DNA of 64,000 bases from Streptomyces mirabilis (GTDB lineage: Bacteria; Actinomycetota; Actinomycetes; Streptomycetales; Streptomycetaceae): NCBI RefSeq assembly GCF_018310535.1, contig NZ_CP074102.1, positions 3,844,001 to 3,908,000 of the forward strand, read 5' to 3'. Under the pieces are notes generated by a model. The model made no database searches, was not told the origin of the DNA, and worked only from the letters and a program-made list of their open reading frames with translations. Positions 8,238-17,229 of the stretch are shown here, piece by piece. Position numbers and translations under genes: made by a program. Within the stretch, counting starts at the first letter, position 1, and each line of letters begins with the position of its first letter.

Positions 8238-8759
8238 TCAGCCCTCGCCGAAGTGCCGCTCCCGGTGGACCCGCCAGCGGTCCATCATCGACTCCAGCTC
8301 GCCCTCCATGAACTCGAAGAAGGCAAGGGTCTCCGCGAGCCGGCCGCCCGCCGGGGTGTCCGCGCCCAGGCTGGCGACGCCCTCGCGCAGGGCGTCCTCC
8401 CAGCGCTTGATGATCGCCTCACGATTGGTGAGCGCCTCGTACCACTGGTCGCTGTGCACGCGGTACCGCTCCCGGCGCGAACCGGGTTCCCGCTCGCGCG
8501 ACACCATGTGCACCTGCGCGAGATAGCGCACCGCACCGGAGACCGCCGCGGGGCTGATCTGCAGTTGCTCGCCCAGTTCGACCGAGGTCAGAGCGCCGGT
8601 GTCCGAGGCGAGCAGCGCGCCGAAGACCCGGGACGGCATCCGGGGCATCCCGGCCTGCACGAGTTGCGCCGCGAAGTGCTCGACGAACCGCGAGACCGCC
8701 TCCGCGTCCCGGCCCACCGCTCCCACCGCCTTCGGTCCCACCGTCTCCGGCTCTGCCAT
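8238..8759 (-). CDS. GbsR/MarR-family transcriptional regulator
   Basis: A 173-residue winged-helix protein. The core (VFGALLASDTGALTSVELGEQLQISPAAVSGAVRYLAQVHMVSREREPG) is a typical MarR/GbsR recognition unit, followed by a wing (SRRERYRV) and a C-terminal helical dimerisation region. It is transcribed divergently from an ABC-2 exporter pair. The 74-base gap contains a near-ideal operator, ATTGTAT-N10-ATACAAT, so it probably represses the exporter and itself until a ligand binds. This pairing of GbsR-like regulator and ABC-2 transporter is common in Streptomyces. The effector is unknown. Confidence 0.88.
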   Translation of the reverse strand: MAEPETVGPKAVGAVGRDAEAVSRFVEHFAAQLVQAGMPRMPSRVFGALLASDTGALTSVELGEQLQISPAAVSGAVRYLAQVHMVSREREPGSRRERYRVHSDQWYEALTNREAIIKRWEDALREGVASLGADTPAGGRLAETLAFFEFMEGELESMMDRWRVHRERHFGEG

Positions 8760-8765
8760 CCCTCG

Positions 8766-8789
8766 ATTGTATCCGAGCGTTTATACAAT
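8766..8789. promoter_or_regulatory. Inverted-repeat operator between regulator and ABC exporter
   Basis: ATTGTAT (8766-8772) and ATACAAT (8783-8789) form perfect 7-base arms with a 10-base spacer in the only gap between the divergent regulator and exporter genes. The element is AT-rich in a very GC-rich context. It is the obvious candidate binding site for the regulator encoded at 8238-8759. Confidence 0.65.
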
Positions 8790-8833
8790 TCGTTAACTTC
8801 ACAAATTTCTGAAAGAAGCGTACGTTCTGGAGC

Positions 8834-9787
8834 ATGACGAAGGGCAGGGCCAAGGGCCTGGCGAAGGGCACGACGAAGGCGATCACCGTCTCCGGGCTGC
8901 ACAAGTCGTTCGGCGCGACACACGCGCTGGACGGTCTCGACCTGGACGTCGAAGCCGGCGAGGTGCACGGCTTCCTCGGTCCGAACGGCTCCGGGAAGTC
9001 CACCACCATCCGGGTCCTGCTGGGCCTGCTGCGAGGCGACGCGGGCGCGGCGCAGGTGCTGGGCCGGGACCCCTGGGCGGACGCGGTGGAACTGCACCGC
9101 CGGGTCGCCTACGTACCCGGTGACGTCACCCTGTGGCGCAACCTCTCCGGCGGCGAGGTCATCGACCTGTACGGGCGGCTGCGCGGGGGGCTCGACCGGG
9201 CGCGGCGGGCGGAACTGATCGAACGCTTCGAACTCGACCCCACCAAGAAGGGACGCACCTACTCCAAGGGCAACCGGCAGAAGGTTGCCCTCGTCGCCGC
9301 CTTCGCCTCGGACGTCGACCTGCTGATCCTCGACGAGCCCACATCGGGTCTCGACCCGCTGATGGAGGAGGTCTTCCAGCGGTGCGTCGAGGAGGAACGC
9401 GACCGCGGCCGGACCGTCCTGCTCTCCTCGCACATCCTCAGCGAGGTGGAGGAGCTGTGCGACCGCGTCAGCATCATCCGCAAGGGCCGCACCGTCGAGA
9501 GCGGCACCCTCGCCGACCTGCGCCATCTGACCCGTACCAGCGTCACCGCCGAACTCGCGGGACCGCCCAACGGGCTGGCACACCTGCCCGGCGTGCACGA
9601 CCTGGACATCCAGGGCCACCGGGTCAGGCTCCAGGTCGAGACCGACAAGATCGACGCCGTACTGCGCTCGCTCACCGACTCGGGCGTACGGTCGCTGACC
9701 TCGACGCCGCCGACCCTGGAGGAACTGTTCCTGCGGCACTACCAGGACGACGTCCGGGCGAACGGTGAAGGGGCGATGGCGCGATGA
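8834..9787 (+). CDS. ABC-2 exporter, ATP-binding subunit
   Basis: A 317-residue cytoplasmic ATPase. The Walker A motif GPNGSGKST is at residues 49-57. A signature motif [11 protein letters not shown] near 147 replaces LSGGQ, as is usual in this actinobacterial subfamily. Walker B plus D-loop is [12 protein letters not shown] near 167, with a switch His in [15 protein letters not shown]. The C-terminal 80 residues form a substrate-independent regulatory extension ending in [11 protein letters not shown], as in DrrA-like antibiotic exporters. It overlaps the following permease by four bases (ATGA). Together they probably export a drug, lipid or peptide under control of the divergent regulator. 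Confidence 0.93.
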   Translation: MTKGRAKGLAKGTTKAITVSGLHKSFGATHALDGLDLDVEAGEVHGFLGPNGSGKSTTIRVLLGLLRGDAGAAQVLGRDPWADAVELHRRVAYVPGDVTLWRNLSGGEVIDLYGRLRGGLDRARRAELIERFELDPTKKGRTYSKGNRQKVALVAAFASDVDLLILDEPTSGLDPLMEEVFQRCVEEERDRGRTVLLSSHILSEVEELCDRVSIIRKGRTVESGTLADLRHLTRTSVTAELAGPPNGLAHLPGVHDLDIQGHRVRLQVETDKIDAVLRSLTDSGVRSLTSTPPTLEELFLRHYQDDVRANGEGAMAR

Positions 9788-11400
9788 CCGCCGCGACCAC
9801 TGCCGTACGGGGCGCCACACGGCCCCGGGGCTACCGCCAACTCGCCGGTACCGGCACGCTGTTGAGGTTCTCCCTGCGCCGCGACCGGCTGATGATGCCG
9901 CTGTGGGTCGGTGTGATCGGCCTGTTGGTGCTGTCCATGCCGAACTCGCTGAAGTCCGTCTACGGCACCGCCGCCGAACGCGCCGACCTCGCCCGCCAGA
10001 TGCTCACCAACACCTCCCTGCGCGCCACCTACGGGCCGGTGTTCGACGACTCGCTCGGCGGACTCACCGCCTGGCGCATCGGCGGCTACGCCGGTCTGTT
10101 CGCCGGAATCATGAGCCTGCTCGTCGTCGTACGGCACACCCGCGAGGAGGAGGAGAGCGGGCGCCAGGAACTCCTCTCGTCGGCGATGGTGGGGCGCCGG
10201 GCCCCGCTGACGGCGGCGCTGCTGGCCGCCCTCGTCGCCAACGGCGTGCTCGCGCTGCTCATCGCGGGCGGGCTGGCAGGCCGGGGCGGTGCCGGAGCGC
10301 TGGCCCTCGGGCTCGGCGTCGGGGGCGTCGGCATGGTCTTCGCCACCATGGCGGCGATCGTCGCCCAGCTCACCGAGAGCGCGCGGCTCGCCAAGGGGCT
10401 GACGGGCGGGCTGCTCGGCGCCGCGTTCGTGCTGCGGGCGGCGGGCGACTCGTCGACGAACGACGGTTCGTCCGTGCTGACCTGGGTGTCGCCGCTGGGG
10501 TGGCTGGAGAACGAACGCCCCTTCGCGCAGGAACGGTGGTGGGTGCTGCCGCTGTTCGTCGCGGCCGTGGCGATCCAGGGCGCGGTCGCCTACGAACTCG
10601 CCGGGCGGCGCGATGTCGGGATGAGCTTCCTGCCGACCCGGCCGGGGCCCGCGCGGGGGCGGCTCGGATCGGCCGGGGCACTGGCCTGGCGGCTGCAGAG
10701 GGGGGCCGTGCTGGGGTGGAGCCTCGGGTTCCTCGCCGCGGGGGCCGCGTTCGGCGGGATCACGAAGGGGGCCGCCGATCTGGTCGGGAGCAACGACAAG
10801 ACCCGGCAGATCATCGAGCGGATGGGCGGACAGTCCGGGATCACGGACGCGTTCCTCGCGGCCATGGTCGGCATGCTGGGGATGGTGGCCGCGCTGTACG
10901 TCGTCTCTTCGGTGCTGCGCCTGCACGGTGAGGAGACCTCGCAGCGGGCGGAACCGGTGCTGGCGAACGCCGTGGGGCGGCTGCGGTGGGCCGGCGGACA
11001 CCTGGTCGTCGCCTTCGGTGGCGCGGCGCTCATCATGGCGCTGGGCGGGCTCGGTCTCGGACTCGGGTACGGCCATGAGCTCGGGCCCGTGCTCGGCGCC
11101 TGCCTCGTCCAGGTCGCGGCGGTCTGGACGCTGGGCGGGCTGGCGGTCCTTCTCTACGGGATCTCGCCCCAACTGGCCCCCGGCGCCTGGGGCGCGGCCG
11201 GGGTCGCCCTCCTGCTGGGCTGGATCGGCCCCGCCCTGAACGTCCCTCAGGCCGCCATGGACCTCTCCCCCTTCGGCCATCTCCCCAAGCTGCCGGGCGG
11301 GGAGATGTCATGGACTCCGGTACTGATCCTGACGGCGATCGCGGTGGCCCTGACCGCCGCGGGGCTGGCCGCGTTGCGGCGACGGGACATGAGCACCTGA
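9784..11400 (+). CDS. ABC-2 exporter, membrane subunit
   Basis: A 538-residue polytopic protein of the large ABC-2 type permeases annotated as exporters of polyketide antibiotics. It is about twice the length of a six-helix ABC-2 subunit and looks like two fused halves. Each half has a long first loop: [22 protein letters not shown] in the first and [22 protein letters not shown] in the second. The conserved cytoplasmic [14 protein letters not shown] and [19 protein letters not shown] coupling segments are visible. The start codon overlaps the ATPase stop, so stoichiometric synthesis is likely. The substrate cannot be told from sequence. Confidence 0.9.
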   Translation: MTAATTAVRGATRPRGYRQLAGTGTLLRFSLRRDRLMMPLWVGVIGLLVLSMPNSLKSVYGTAAERADLARQMLTNTSLRATYGPVFDDSLGGLTAWRIGGYAGLFAGIMSLLVVVRHTREEEESGRQELLSSAMVGRRAPLTAALLAALVANGVLALLIAGGLAGRGGAGALALGLGVGGVGMVFATMAAIVAQLTESARLAKGLTGGLLGAAFVLRAAGDSSTNDGSSVLTWVSPLGWLENERPFAQERWWVLPLFVAAVAIQGAVAYELAGRRDVGMSFLPTRPGPARGRLGSAGALAWRLQRGAVLGWSLGFLAAGAAFGGITKGAADLVGSNDKTRQIIERMGGQSGITDAFLAAMVGMLGMVAALYVVSSVLRLHGEETSQRAEPVLANAVGRLRWAGGHLVVAFGGAALIMALGGLGLGLGYGHELGPVLGACLVQVAAVWTLGGLAVLLYGISPQLAPGAWGAAGVALLLGWIGPALNVPQAAMDLSPFGHLPKLPGGEMSWTPVLILTAIAVALTAAGLAALRRRDMST

Positions 11401-11464
11401 CGGCGGGCGCACGCGTGCTCGGTGCGGGGGCGGGGGCGGGGGCGGGGCCGGCGGTCCGGGCGGG

Positions 11465-12703
11465 TCAGAGCACGACGCTGAGTCCCTCCAGCCCGCGGAT
11501 CACGAAGTTCGGCTTGCGCTCCGGCTCCGCGGCGAGGGCGAGTGTCGGCGCCTTCTCCAGCAAAGCGCCCAAGGACGCCGCCAGTTCGAGACGGGCCAGC
11601 GGGGCGCCGATGCAGTAGTGGATGCCGGCGCTGAAGGAGATGTGGGGGTTGTCGGTGCGGGAGAGGTCCAGACTCTCCGGGGACGCGAAGACCTTCGGGT
11701 CGTGGTTGGCGGAGCCGAAGAGCAGGGCGATCTCCGCACCCCGGGGAACGGTCGTGCCGTCGATCTCGATGTCGTCCAGAACCCACCGTTCGAAGAGCTG
11801 GAGCGGGGTGTCGTAGCGCATCAGCTCCTCCACCGCCGTGGGGATCAGCGAACGGTCGCCGCGCAGGGCCGCCAACTGGTCGGGGTTGCGGAACAGCGCC
11901 CACCACCCGTTCACCGTGGCGTTCACCGTCGCCTCGTGCCCCGCGTTCAGCAGCAGGACGCAGGTGGAGATCATCTCCTGCTCGGTCAGACGGTCGCCCT
12001 CGTCGTGCGCGGCGATGAGCCCCGAGATCAGGTCGTCGCCCGGCTCCTTGCGGCGCGCCGCGATCAGCTCCCGGAGGTACTCCGTGAACTCCACCGACGC
12101 CCGGACCGCCTTCGCCGCCGTCTCCTCGGAAGGGTTCAGCTCGTACATCCCGCAGATGTCCGCCGACCACGGCCTGAGCGGCGCCCGGTCCGACTCCGGG
12201 ATGCCCAGCATCTCGGCGATCACGGCCACCGGGAGCGGCTCGGCGACATCGGTGAGCAGATCACCACCGCCCGCCGCCACCAGACCGGCGACCAGCTCGT
12301 TCGCCAGCCGGTCCACATAGGGCCTGAGCTGCTCGACCGTACGCGGCGTGAACGCCTTGGAGACCAGACGTCGGATCCGCGTGTGGTCCGGCGGCTCCAG
12401 GTCCAGCATTCCGTGGTCGTTGAGGACGTGGAACGGCTCGTGCTCGGGCGGAGGTGCCGTCCGCCCGAAGTCCTCGTGCGTGTAACGGTGCTGATAGGTC
12501 CGGCCCAGGCGCCGCTCCCGCAGCAGCGCCGACACGTCCGCGTGGTGCGGGACCAGCCACTGGTCGGTGGGCTCGTAGTAGTGCACCCGGCCGCGCTCGC
12601 GCAGCTCCGCGTACGCGGGGTACGGGTTCGCCACGAACTCCGGGTTCCAGGGATCGAAGGCCGACGGTGTCTGCGGGGACTGCGGGGTGTGCGAGGCTGC
12701 CAT
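11465..12703 (-). CDS. Cytochrome P450
   Basis: A 412-residue class I bacterial P450 that would need ferredoxin and reductase partners, neither encoded nearby. The I-helix oxygen-activation motif is AGHEATVN near residue 250, the K-helix ExxR is within VEELMRYDTP, and the heme loop is FSAGIHYCIGAPLAR with proximal Cys about 364. It resembles the CYP107-type family of Streptomyces; I recall a CYP107 member at the syntenic place in S. coelicolor but cannot confirm the subfamily. It starts at ATG 12703 with TAGCGT six bases upstream and no Shine-Dalgarno, suggesting a leaderless transcript. A 23-residue peptide gene and a two-component system lie directly upstream on the same strand. Confidence 0.95.
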   Translation of the reverse strand: MAASHTPQSPQTPSAFDPWNPEFVANPYPAYAELRERGRVHYYEPTDQWLVPHHADVSALLRERRLGRTYQHRYTHEDFGRTAPPPEHEPFHVLNDHGMLDLEPPDHTRIRRLVSKAFTPRTVEQLRPYVDRLANELVAGLVAAGGGDLLTDVAEPLPVAVIAEMLGIPESDRAPLRPWSADICGMYELNPSEETAAKAVRASVEFTEYLRELIAARRKEPGDDLISGLIAAHDEGDRLTEQEMISTCVLLLNAGHEATVNATVNGWWALFRNPDQLAALRGDRSLIPTAVEELMRYDTPLQLFERWVLDDIEIDGTTVPRGAEIALLFGSANHDPKVFASPESLDLSRTDNPHISFSAGIHYCIGAPLARLELAASLGALLEKAPTLALAAEPERKPNFVIRGLEGLSVVL

Positions 12704-12813
12704 GGGCGGACGCTAGCCCGACTCGGCCCCGCTGAACAGGGGTGTCTCGGCGGCCGGGCACGCGGCGGGGACCCCCGTACCCCGCCATCGGCCCGGCCGC
12801 CGCGCTCCCCCGG

Positions 12814-12885
12814 TCAGCAGGCACCCAGGTCGCCGGTCACCTCGGTGGCCTCGTTGGCCTCGTTGGCCTCGTTGGCCTCGGTCAT
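12814..12885 (-). CDS. Tiny peptide gene between response regulator and P450
   Basis: A 23-codon ORF begins with ATG at 12885 and has AGGAGA ideally placed 5-10 bases upstream. It opens only 14 bases after the stop of the response regulator at 12900. The peptide begins MTEANEANEANEATE, is strongly acidic with an Ala-Asn-Glu repeat, and ends TGDLGAC with a C-terminal cysteine. The repeat is encoded by a 9-base tandem repeat. Placement next to a P450 recalls very small RiPP precursors with a tailoring P450, but the aromatic core residues usual for P450-crosslinked peptides are absent. It may equally be a coupling or leader peptide. It is too short for standard gene callers. Confidence 0.4.
   Translation of the reverse strand: MTEANEANEANEATEVTGDLGAC
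12847..12882. repeat. 9-bp tandem repeat, four copies
   Basis: The unit GGCCTCGTT is repeated four times, the last copy ending GGT. The period is a multiple of three and lies in frame inside the 23-codon ORF, where it encodes the acidic Ala-Asn-Glu repeat. Confidence 0.9.
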
Positions 12886-12899
12886 GTGAGTCTCCTGGG

Positions 12900-13574
12900 T
12901 CACCTGGGTGTGATCAGCCGCGCCTCGTACGCGAACACCGCCGCCTGTGTGCGGTCCCGCAGGCCCAGCTTCACCAGGATCCGGCTCACATGGGTCTTGA
13001 TCGTGGACTCGGCGACGAACAGCCGCGAGGCGATCTCCGCGTTCGACAGGCCCTGCGCGATCAGGACCAGCACCTCCGTCTCCCGCTCGGTCAGCTCGCC
13101 GTAGGCCGCCTGCGCCGTGGCCGAGAGTCGCGGGGCGTCCGAGAGCTTGGAGAACTCGGTGATCAGCCGCTTGGTCACGGACGGAGCGAGCAACGCCTCC
13201 CCGGCCGCCACCACCCGCACCCCGTCGGCGAGTTGGCGCGCCGAGGCGTCCTTGAGCAGAAAGCCGGAGGCTCCCGCGCGCAGCGCCTGGTACACGTACT
13301 CGTCGAGGTCGAAGGTGGTCAGCACCAGCACCTTCGCGGCGCTGTCCGCGGCGACGATCTCCCGGGTCGCCTCGATGCCGTTCATCTCCGGCATGCGGAT
13401 GTCCATCAGCACGACGTCCGGACCGAGCTCACGGACCCGCTCGACCGCGTCCCGTCCGTTGACCGCCTCGCCGACCACCTCGATGTCCGGCATCGCGCCG
13501 AGCAGCACCGAGAAGCCCTCGCGGACCATCACCTGGTCGTCGGCTATCAGGACGCGGATGGTGCCGTTCGTCAT
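12900..13574 (-). CDS. NarL/LuxR-type response regulator (system 1)
   Basis: A 224-residue two-domain regulator. The receiver domain has the acidic pair DD at 12-13, phospho-acceptor Asp58 in VLMDIRMP, Thr in LTTFD and Lys in LLKDAS. The C-terminal LuxR HTH runs ELTERETEVLVLIAQGLSNAEIA and ends HVSRILVKLGLRDR. It overlaps its kinase gene by four bases. It is closely similar to the response regulator at 15076-15750, so the two systems are paralogues. It probably drives its own operon, and perhaps the P450, through the 19-base element at 14987-15005. The stimulus is unknown. Confidence 0.95.
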   Translation of the reverse strand: MTNGTIRVLIADDQVMVREGFSVLLGAMPDIEVVGEAVNGRDAVERVRELGPDVVLMDIRMPEMNGIEATREIVAADSAAKVLVLTTFDLDEYVYQALRAGASGFLLKDASARQLADGVRVVAAGEALLAPSVTKRLITEFSKLSDAPRLSATAQAAYGELTERETEVLVLIAQGLSNAEIASRLFVAESTIKTHVSRILVKLGLRDRTQAAVFAYEARLITPR

Positions 13575-14920
13575 CCGGTTTCCTCCGCCGCCCGCAGCGG
13601 CACCGGCAGGAAGACCGTCACCTCGTATCCCCCGTCGTCCGTCTCGCCCGTCGTCATCTCACCGTCCAGCATCGTGACACGCTCACGCATCCCTGTGATG
13701 CCGTGCCCCGCGCCATGGGTGGACTTCACCAGGGTCGTCGTCTGCGCGGGGCCGTTGACTATGCGCAAGCCGAGCCCGCCGAGAACGTAGCCGATCTCGA
13801 CGCGGGCCGTCGCGCCCGGCGCGTGCCGCAGGGTGTTGCTCAGCGCCTCCTGGACGATGCGGTACGCCGACAGCTCCACGCCCTGCGGGAGTTCACGCAC
13901 CGCGCCCGTGACCGTCTTCTCCACGCTCAGGCCCGCCTCCCGCACATTGGCGAGGAGCGCGCCGAGGTCGGCGAGGGTGGGCTGCGGGGCGTCCGGAGCC
14001 TCGTAGTCCGCGGCCCGTACGACACCGAGGACGCGACGCAGCTCGGTGAGCGCCGCCACCGCGTTCTCCCGGATCGTGACGAAGGCCTGCTCCAGCTCGG
14101 GCGGTGGGTTCTCCACCCGGTAGGGCGCGGCCTCCGCCTGGATGGCGACCACCGACATGTGGTGGGCGACCACGTCGTGCAGCTCGCGGGCGATCGTGGT
14201 GCGCTCCTCCAGGAGGGTGCGCTTGGAGCGCTCGTGCGCCGTCTCCGACTGCTGGGCGGTCACCTCCTGCTCCGCCGTGCGGCGTATGTTCAGGACGGTG
14301 ACGAGCAGCAGGGCGAGAGCGGCGAGGAACAGCAGGGGGATCGAGTCGGTCGCGTAGTGCCCGGAGCCGAATACGGTCTCGGCCGCCGACCCGTACAACG
14401 CGGTCAGCACCCACATCCAGGCCGCGGTACGCGGTCGGGTCCGCAGCGCCACGACCGTCAGCACCACCAGGTGGGTGATGAAGGCGCCCGGCGGCCAGGG
14501 CCAGTCACCCCAGCTGTCGCTGAACACGACCACGAACGGTGTCGCCGCCATGGAGAACCAGAAGGCTCCGACCGGCCGGACGAGCGTCAGCAGCACCGGG
14601 AGCAGCGCGAGGAGGCTGGGCACCAGACTCCCGATGCCGGGGCCGCCTTGGTTCGCGGTGCTCGCGACGGCCATCGCGAGCAGTCCGCACGCCGCGACCA
14701 CGGCGTGCGGAGTCCAGGCCGCGTGCTCCCTGACGCGCTCGGGCAGGCGTCGGGTGAGCGGGCCGTCCACTCGCATCCGCGGCAGCGGACGGTAGGCGAA
14801 GGCATCGTGGAACAGGTCCTGCCGCAGCCCGCGCAGGGCGTCCGCGGCCAGCCGGAACTCCGGGCTGCGGGGCTTGGCCCCGCCCGGCGGCTTCATCTGC
14901 GTCTGGGTCGTCTCGGTCAC
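13571..14920 (-). CDS. NarL-family sensor histidine kinase (system 1)
   Basis: About 449 residues. The N-terminal half has several hydrophobic segments forming a membrane sensor with little extracytoplasmic loop. The dimerisation/phospho-acceptor helix is TIARELHDVVAHHMSVV, the HisKA_3 signature with its phospho-His. The C-terminal ATPase lid has NTLRHAPGA and GHGITGMRERV (N and G boxes). I prefer GTG 14920 as start: TACCGT lies seven bases upstream, a leaderless -10 pattern, and no Shine-Dalgarno is present; an in-frame TTG at 14926 is the alternative. The stop overlaps the cognate regulator. The paralogous kinase is at 15747-17219. Confidence 0.93.
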   Translation of the reverse strand: MTETTQTQMKPPGGAKPRSPEFRLAADALRGLRQDLFHDAFAYRPLPRMRVDGPLTRRLPERVREHAAWTPHAVVAACGLLAMAVASTANQGGPGIGSLVPSLLALLPVLLTLVRPVGAFWFSMAATPFVVVFSDSWGDWPWPPGAFITHLVVLTVVALRTRPRTAAWMWVLTALYGSAAETVFGSGHYATDSIPLLFLAALALLLVTVLNIRRTAEQEVTAQQSETAHERSKRTLLEERTTIARELHDVVAHHMSVVAIQAEAAPYRVENPPPELEQAFVTIRENAVAALTELRRVLGVVRAADYEAPDAPQPTLADLGALLANVREAGLSVEKTVTGAVRELPQGVELSAYRIVQEALSNTLRHAPGATARVEIGYVLGGLGLRIVNGPAQTTTLVKSTHGAGHGITGMRERVTMLDGEMTTGETDDGGYEVTVFLPVPLRAAEETG

Positions 14921-14986
14921 GTTCAAAACGGTAGGCCGCCTGCCGGGTCACGGTCGTCACCAGTGAGAAGGGTCCTGCGGGATCCG

Positions 14987-15005
14987 TCTCAGGTACTACG
15001 GGTAT
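14987..15005 (-). promoter_or_regulatory. Shared 19-bp element, copy 1 (upstream of kinase 1)
   Basis: On the coding strand it reads ATACCCGTAGTACCTGAGA, and it ends about 66 bases before the kinase 1 start. An identical copy lies at 19877-19895, upstream of the operon that contains kinase 2 and regulator 2. The core TACCCGTAGTA is an inverted repeat (TAC-N5-GTA). It is a good candidate binding site for one or both response regulators. Confidence 0.6.
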
Positions 15006-15075
15006 CCCCGGGTGTCCCCCAAGACGGATCCGGGGGGGCACCCGGGGGACGGGGTGGGCGCGGAAGTCCGCGGGC

Positions 15076-15750
15076 TCAGTAGCCGGACGGGCGTACCAGG
15101 CCCGACTCGTAGGCGAAGACCGCGGCCTGGGTGCGGTCGCGCAGGCCCAGTTTCACCAGGATGCGGCCCACATGGGTCTTCACGGTCTGCTCGGCGACGA
15201 CCAGGCGCTCGGCGATCTCCGCGTTCGACAGGCCCTGCGCGATGAGGGCCAGCACCTCCGTCTCCCGCTCGGTCAGCTCGCCCACGCGCTGCTTGAGCGG
15301 GGCACGGGGTGTGGAGTCCAGGCGGGAGAACTCGGCGATGAGACGGCGGGTGATCCCGGGGGCGAGCAACGCGTCGCCCGCCGCCACCACCCGTACCGCC
15401 TCGGCCAGCTGGTCGGCGGACGCGTCCTTGAGCAGGAACCCGGAGGCGCCGGCACGCAGCGCCTCGTACACGTACTCGTCGAGGTCGAAGGTGGTGAGCA
15501 CCAGCACCTTGATGTGCGGGGTCTCGCCGGTGATGCGTCTGGTCGCGTCGATGCCGCCGAGTTCGGGCATACGGATGTCCATCAGCACGACGTCCGGGGC
15601 GAGTTCGGCGACCTTGGCGATCGCGTCCAGGCCGTCGACCGCCTGGCCGACCACCTCGATGTCGGGCTGGGTGTTGAGCAGCACGGTGAAACCCTGGCGG
15701 ACCATCTGCTGGTCGTCGGCGATCAGTACGCGGATGGTGCTGCTCGTCAT
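15076..15750 (-). CDS. NarL/LuxR-type response regulator (system 2)
   Basis: A 224-residue paralogue of the regulator at 12900-13574, with the same Asp58 phospho-acceptor in VLMDIRMP, the same LTTFDLDEYVY segment and a nearly identical HTH (ELTERETEVLALIAQGLSNAEIAERL). Start ATG 15750 has AGGAGACGAG upstream and overlaps the end of kinase 2. A longer in-frame reading exists upstream but lies within the kinase gene. The two regulators probably recognise related sites, since the same 19-base element precedes both operons; cross-talk is therefore plausible. Confidence 0.95.
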   Translation of the reverse strand: MTSSTIRVLIADDQQMVRQGFTVLLNTQPDIEVVGQAVDGLDAIAKVAELAPDVVLMDIRMPELGGIDATRRITGETPHIKVLVLTTFDLDEYVYEALRAGASGFLLKDASADQLAEAVRVVAAGDALLAPGITRRLIAEFSRLDSTPRAPLKQRVGELTERETEVLALIAQGLSNAEIAERLVVAEQTVKTHVGRILVKLGLRDRTQAAVFAYESGLVRPSGY

Positions 15751-17219
15751 CGGCTCTCGTCTCCTGTGCGGCCTGGGCGATCGACGTCGGTGGATGGGGA
15801 GGTGGCGGGGGAAGGGGCAGGGGAAGGGGCAGACGAAGGGTCGGTGGTAGGGGGAGGGGAAAGGTCGGTGGAGGGGGCGTCGCCCGTGACCGCGCCGTCG
15901 CGGGGCAGGAAGGCCGCCACCACGAAACCGCCGTGCGCGGTCTCGGAGGTCACGAGGGTGCCGCCCAGCATCGCGGCGCGCTCCCGCATGCCGAGCAGCC
16001 CGTGCCCCGCGCCCGGGGACGGCGGGGCGGGACGCTCGGGTCTGGAATTGATCACCCGCACCTGCAGCCCGCGCGGGAAGTGCCACAGCTCGACGCGGAC
16101 CACCGAACCGGGCGCGTGCCGCAGCGCGTTGCTCAGTGCCTCCTGGATGATCCGGTACGCCGACAGCTCCACGCCGGGCGGCAGCGGGAGCTGCTCACCG
16201 GTGATCTCCGTGGTCACCTGGAGACCGGCGACGCGGGTGTTCTCGACGAGGGCGTCGAGGCGGTCGAGCGTGGGCTGCGGGGAGTTGGGGGCGGCACCGG
16301 TGCCGGCACCGAGGCCGTACGGGTCCTCGGGGTTCTCGGAGCGCAGCACGCCGAGGACGCGGCGCAGCTCGGTGAGCGCCTCCAGGGCGTTCTGCCGGAT
16401 GCCCTCGAGGTTCTCCTTCAGTTCGTCGGAGGGGTTCTCGACCAGGTGCGGAGCGACCTGGGCCTGGATGGAGATCACCGACATGTGGTGGGCGACCACG
16501 TCGTGCAGCTCGCGCGCGATCCGGCTGCGCTCCTCCAGGACGGTGCGGCGGGCACGCTCCTCCTCGGTCTGCGAGGCCTGTTCGACGAGCTGGGTGCGGG
16601 CCTCGCGGCGGCCGCGCAGGGCGATGCCGAGGAGGACCACCGCGGCGAAGACGACGACCGCCAGGAACCCCGTCGAGTGGTACAGCTGTCCGCCGACCAG
16701 GCCCTGCATGACGTACGTCAGCAGGGCGGTCACGGACAGCGCGCCGATGGCCACCCGTGTGGGCAGCCGCAGCGCCAGCAGGAAGAGCACGAAGGCCTGC
16801 GCGACCAGCGCGGGCGAACTCCACGGCCAGTCGGGGCGCGGCGCTCGGATGTCCGCCATCATGTGCGACCTGGCCCCGGCGGCGGCCAGGAGCGTGGCGC
16901 CCAGCGACAGCCACCAGGCCGGCACGGGCCGCCGCAGGGCGAGGGCGATCGCGACGCCCTGCGCGGCCCCGGTCACCTCACCCAGCGGGACGCCGAGTCG
17001 GTAGGTGTCGTTCAGCTCGGCCACGCCCGCGAGTGCGAGCCCGAGCGCGATCAGGCACAGCACCACGTGCGGCAGCCAGCGCAGCCAACGAGGCCGGGAC
17101 AGCGGGGGCAGCGGGGCCGCCGACGGTGAGGTGAGGTCGGTGAGGACTTCACGCAGGAGCGCACGGGTCGGCTCGCTGCTCGGCTCGCTGCTCGGGGGCC
17201 TCGGCTCGGCGCTGGTCAC
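15747..17219 (-). CDS. NarL-family sensor histidine kinase (system 2)
   Basis: About 490 residues. A short Pro/Ser/Glu-rich N-terminus is followed by several transmembrane segments, then IARELHDVVAHHMSVISIQ with the phospho-His, NALRHAPGSVVRVE (N box) and GAGHGLLGMRERA (G box). The tail after the ATPase is Pro/Ser/Thr-rich, encoded by low-complexity DNA. GTG 17219 is chosen because it starts ten bases after the upstream acyltransferase stop; TAGGGT lies seven bases before it, so a secondary leaderless promoter is possible. It appears co-transcribed with the acyltransferase and hydrolase upstream. Confidence 0.92.
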   Translation of the reverse strand: MTSAEPRPPSSEPSSEPTRALLREVLTDLTSPSAAPLPPLSRPRWLRWLPHVVLCLIALGLALAGVAELNDTYRLGVPLGEVTGAAQGVAIALALRRPVPAWWLSLGATLLAAAGARSHMMADIRAPRPDWPWSSPALVAQAFVLFLLALRLPTRVAIGALSVTALLTYVMQGLVGGQLYHSTGFLAVVVFAAVVLLGIALRGRREARTQLVEQASQTEEERARRTVLEERSRIARELHDVVAHHMSVISIQAQVAPHLVENPSDELKENLEGIRQNALEALTELRRVLGVLRSENPEDPYGLGAGTGAAPNSPQPTLDRLDALVENTRVAGLQVTTEITGEQLPLPPGVELSAYRIIQEALSNALRHAPGSVVRVELWHFPRGLQVRVINSRPERPAPPSPGAGHGLLGMRERAAMLGGTLVTSETAHGGFVVAAFLPRDGAVTGDAPSTDLSPPPTTDPSSAPSPAPSPATSPSTDVDRPGRTGDESR

Positions 17220-17229
17220 GTGATCAACC

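Noticed and set aside
8823..11464. Antibiotic biosynthetic cluster around the ABC exporter and P450
   Set aside because: No PKS, NRPS, terpene cyclase or RiPP maturase other than the P450 lies nearby, and the surrounding genes are housekeeping or regulatory.
12742..13104. 120-codon plus-strand frame over the 9-bp repeat
   Set aside because: No RBS, repeat-derived Leu/Val/Gly runs, and mostly antisense to the response regulator; the minus-strand 23-codon ORF has the better initiation signal.
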